Assembly (NCBI GenBank): GCA_900766125.1
Contig: CAAFUD010000100.1
Coordinates: forward strand, 1-15,102
Direction: 5' to 3'
DNA from: an uncultured Veillonella sp.
GTDB taxonomy: Bacteria > Bacillota > Negativicutes > Veillonellales > Veillonellaceae
DNA: 15,102 nt
Every line of letters starts with the position of its first letter. Positions within the stretch are counted from its first letter, which is position 1. A program made the position numbers and the translations under genes. Shown piece after piece: positions 15,055 through 15,102 of the stretch. Below the pieces are notes generated by a model, which saw only the letters and a program-made list of their open reading frames with translations, had not been told where the DNA came from and made no database searches.

Positions 15055-15102
15055 GGTGCACCTCCTTAGTTGTAGTATCATCGGCCTGAGCCTGAGCCTG
15101 AG
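15047..15102 (-). CDS. C-terminal tail of an upstream gene, probably the metal ABC ATPase (partial)
   Basis: The minus-strand frame ending at TAA (15049-15047) is open to the window edge. It encodes QAQAQADDTTTKEVHHV and overlaps the permease start by 8 nt, as expected for a coupled ABC operon. Its identity rests on context only. The DNA contains three CCTGAG units (15085-15102), which give the Gln-Ala repeat and run off the window. Confidence 0.5.
   Translation of the reverse strand, partial: QAQAQADDTTTKEVHHV

Overview
The window looks like chromosomal DNA from a Veillonella-like member of the Negativicutes, i.e. a diderm Firmicute. The basis is an OmpM-type outer-membrane porin with an N-terminal SLH domain, strong AGGAGG-type ribosome binding sites, low G+C, and a gene set suited to anaerobic respiration (NarI, DcuA). 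The genus is inferred from gene content only. No rRNA, tRNA, CRISPR array, prophage or transposase gene was found.

Region 1 (1-3841) is about envelope and electron transfer. It opens with the 3' part of narI, the heme b membrane subunit of nitrate reductase. An SLH porin (1718-2989) then lies between two paralogous 200-residue membrane proteins (860-1462 and 3135-3740). Both paralogs carry the bis-heme histidine pattern of ferric reductases and NADPH oxidases but have no flavin or NAD(P)H domain. A strong Fur box overlaps the porin promoter and a weaker Fur/PerR-like box lies upstream of the first paralog, so an iron-responsive locus is a reasonable hypothesis.

Region 2 (3842-8574) holds transport and regulation genes: an MdtG-like MFS exporter, a LysR regulator preceded by a six-copy hexanucleotide repeat, and, on the minus strand, a LysE/ArgO-type exporter and a YeiH-type membrane protein. 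Region 3 (8575-9775) is a beta-carbonic anhydrase followed by a 655-bp non-coding stretch packed with nested inverted repeats. Two long hairpins in opposite orientation share an apical core with conserved sequence and spacing, although their stem sequences differ. This is the most unusual part of the window.

Region 4 (9776-12140) is a bioD-bioA biotin operon with a good promoter and a possible BirA-type operator. Region 5 (12256-13596) is dcuA, a C4-dicarboxylate exchanger that suits a succinate/propionate metabolism. Region 6 (13699-15102, minus strand) is a metal ABC-transporter operon: the tail of a probable ATPase gene, a znuB-like permease and a Fur-family regulator that is probably Zur. 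Most transcription units end in clear intrinsic terminators, several of them bidirectional between convergent genes.
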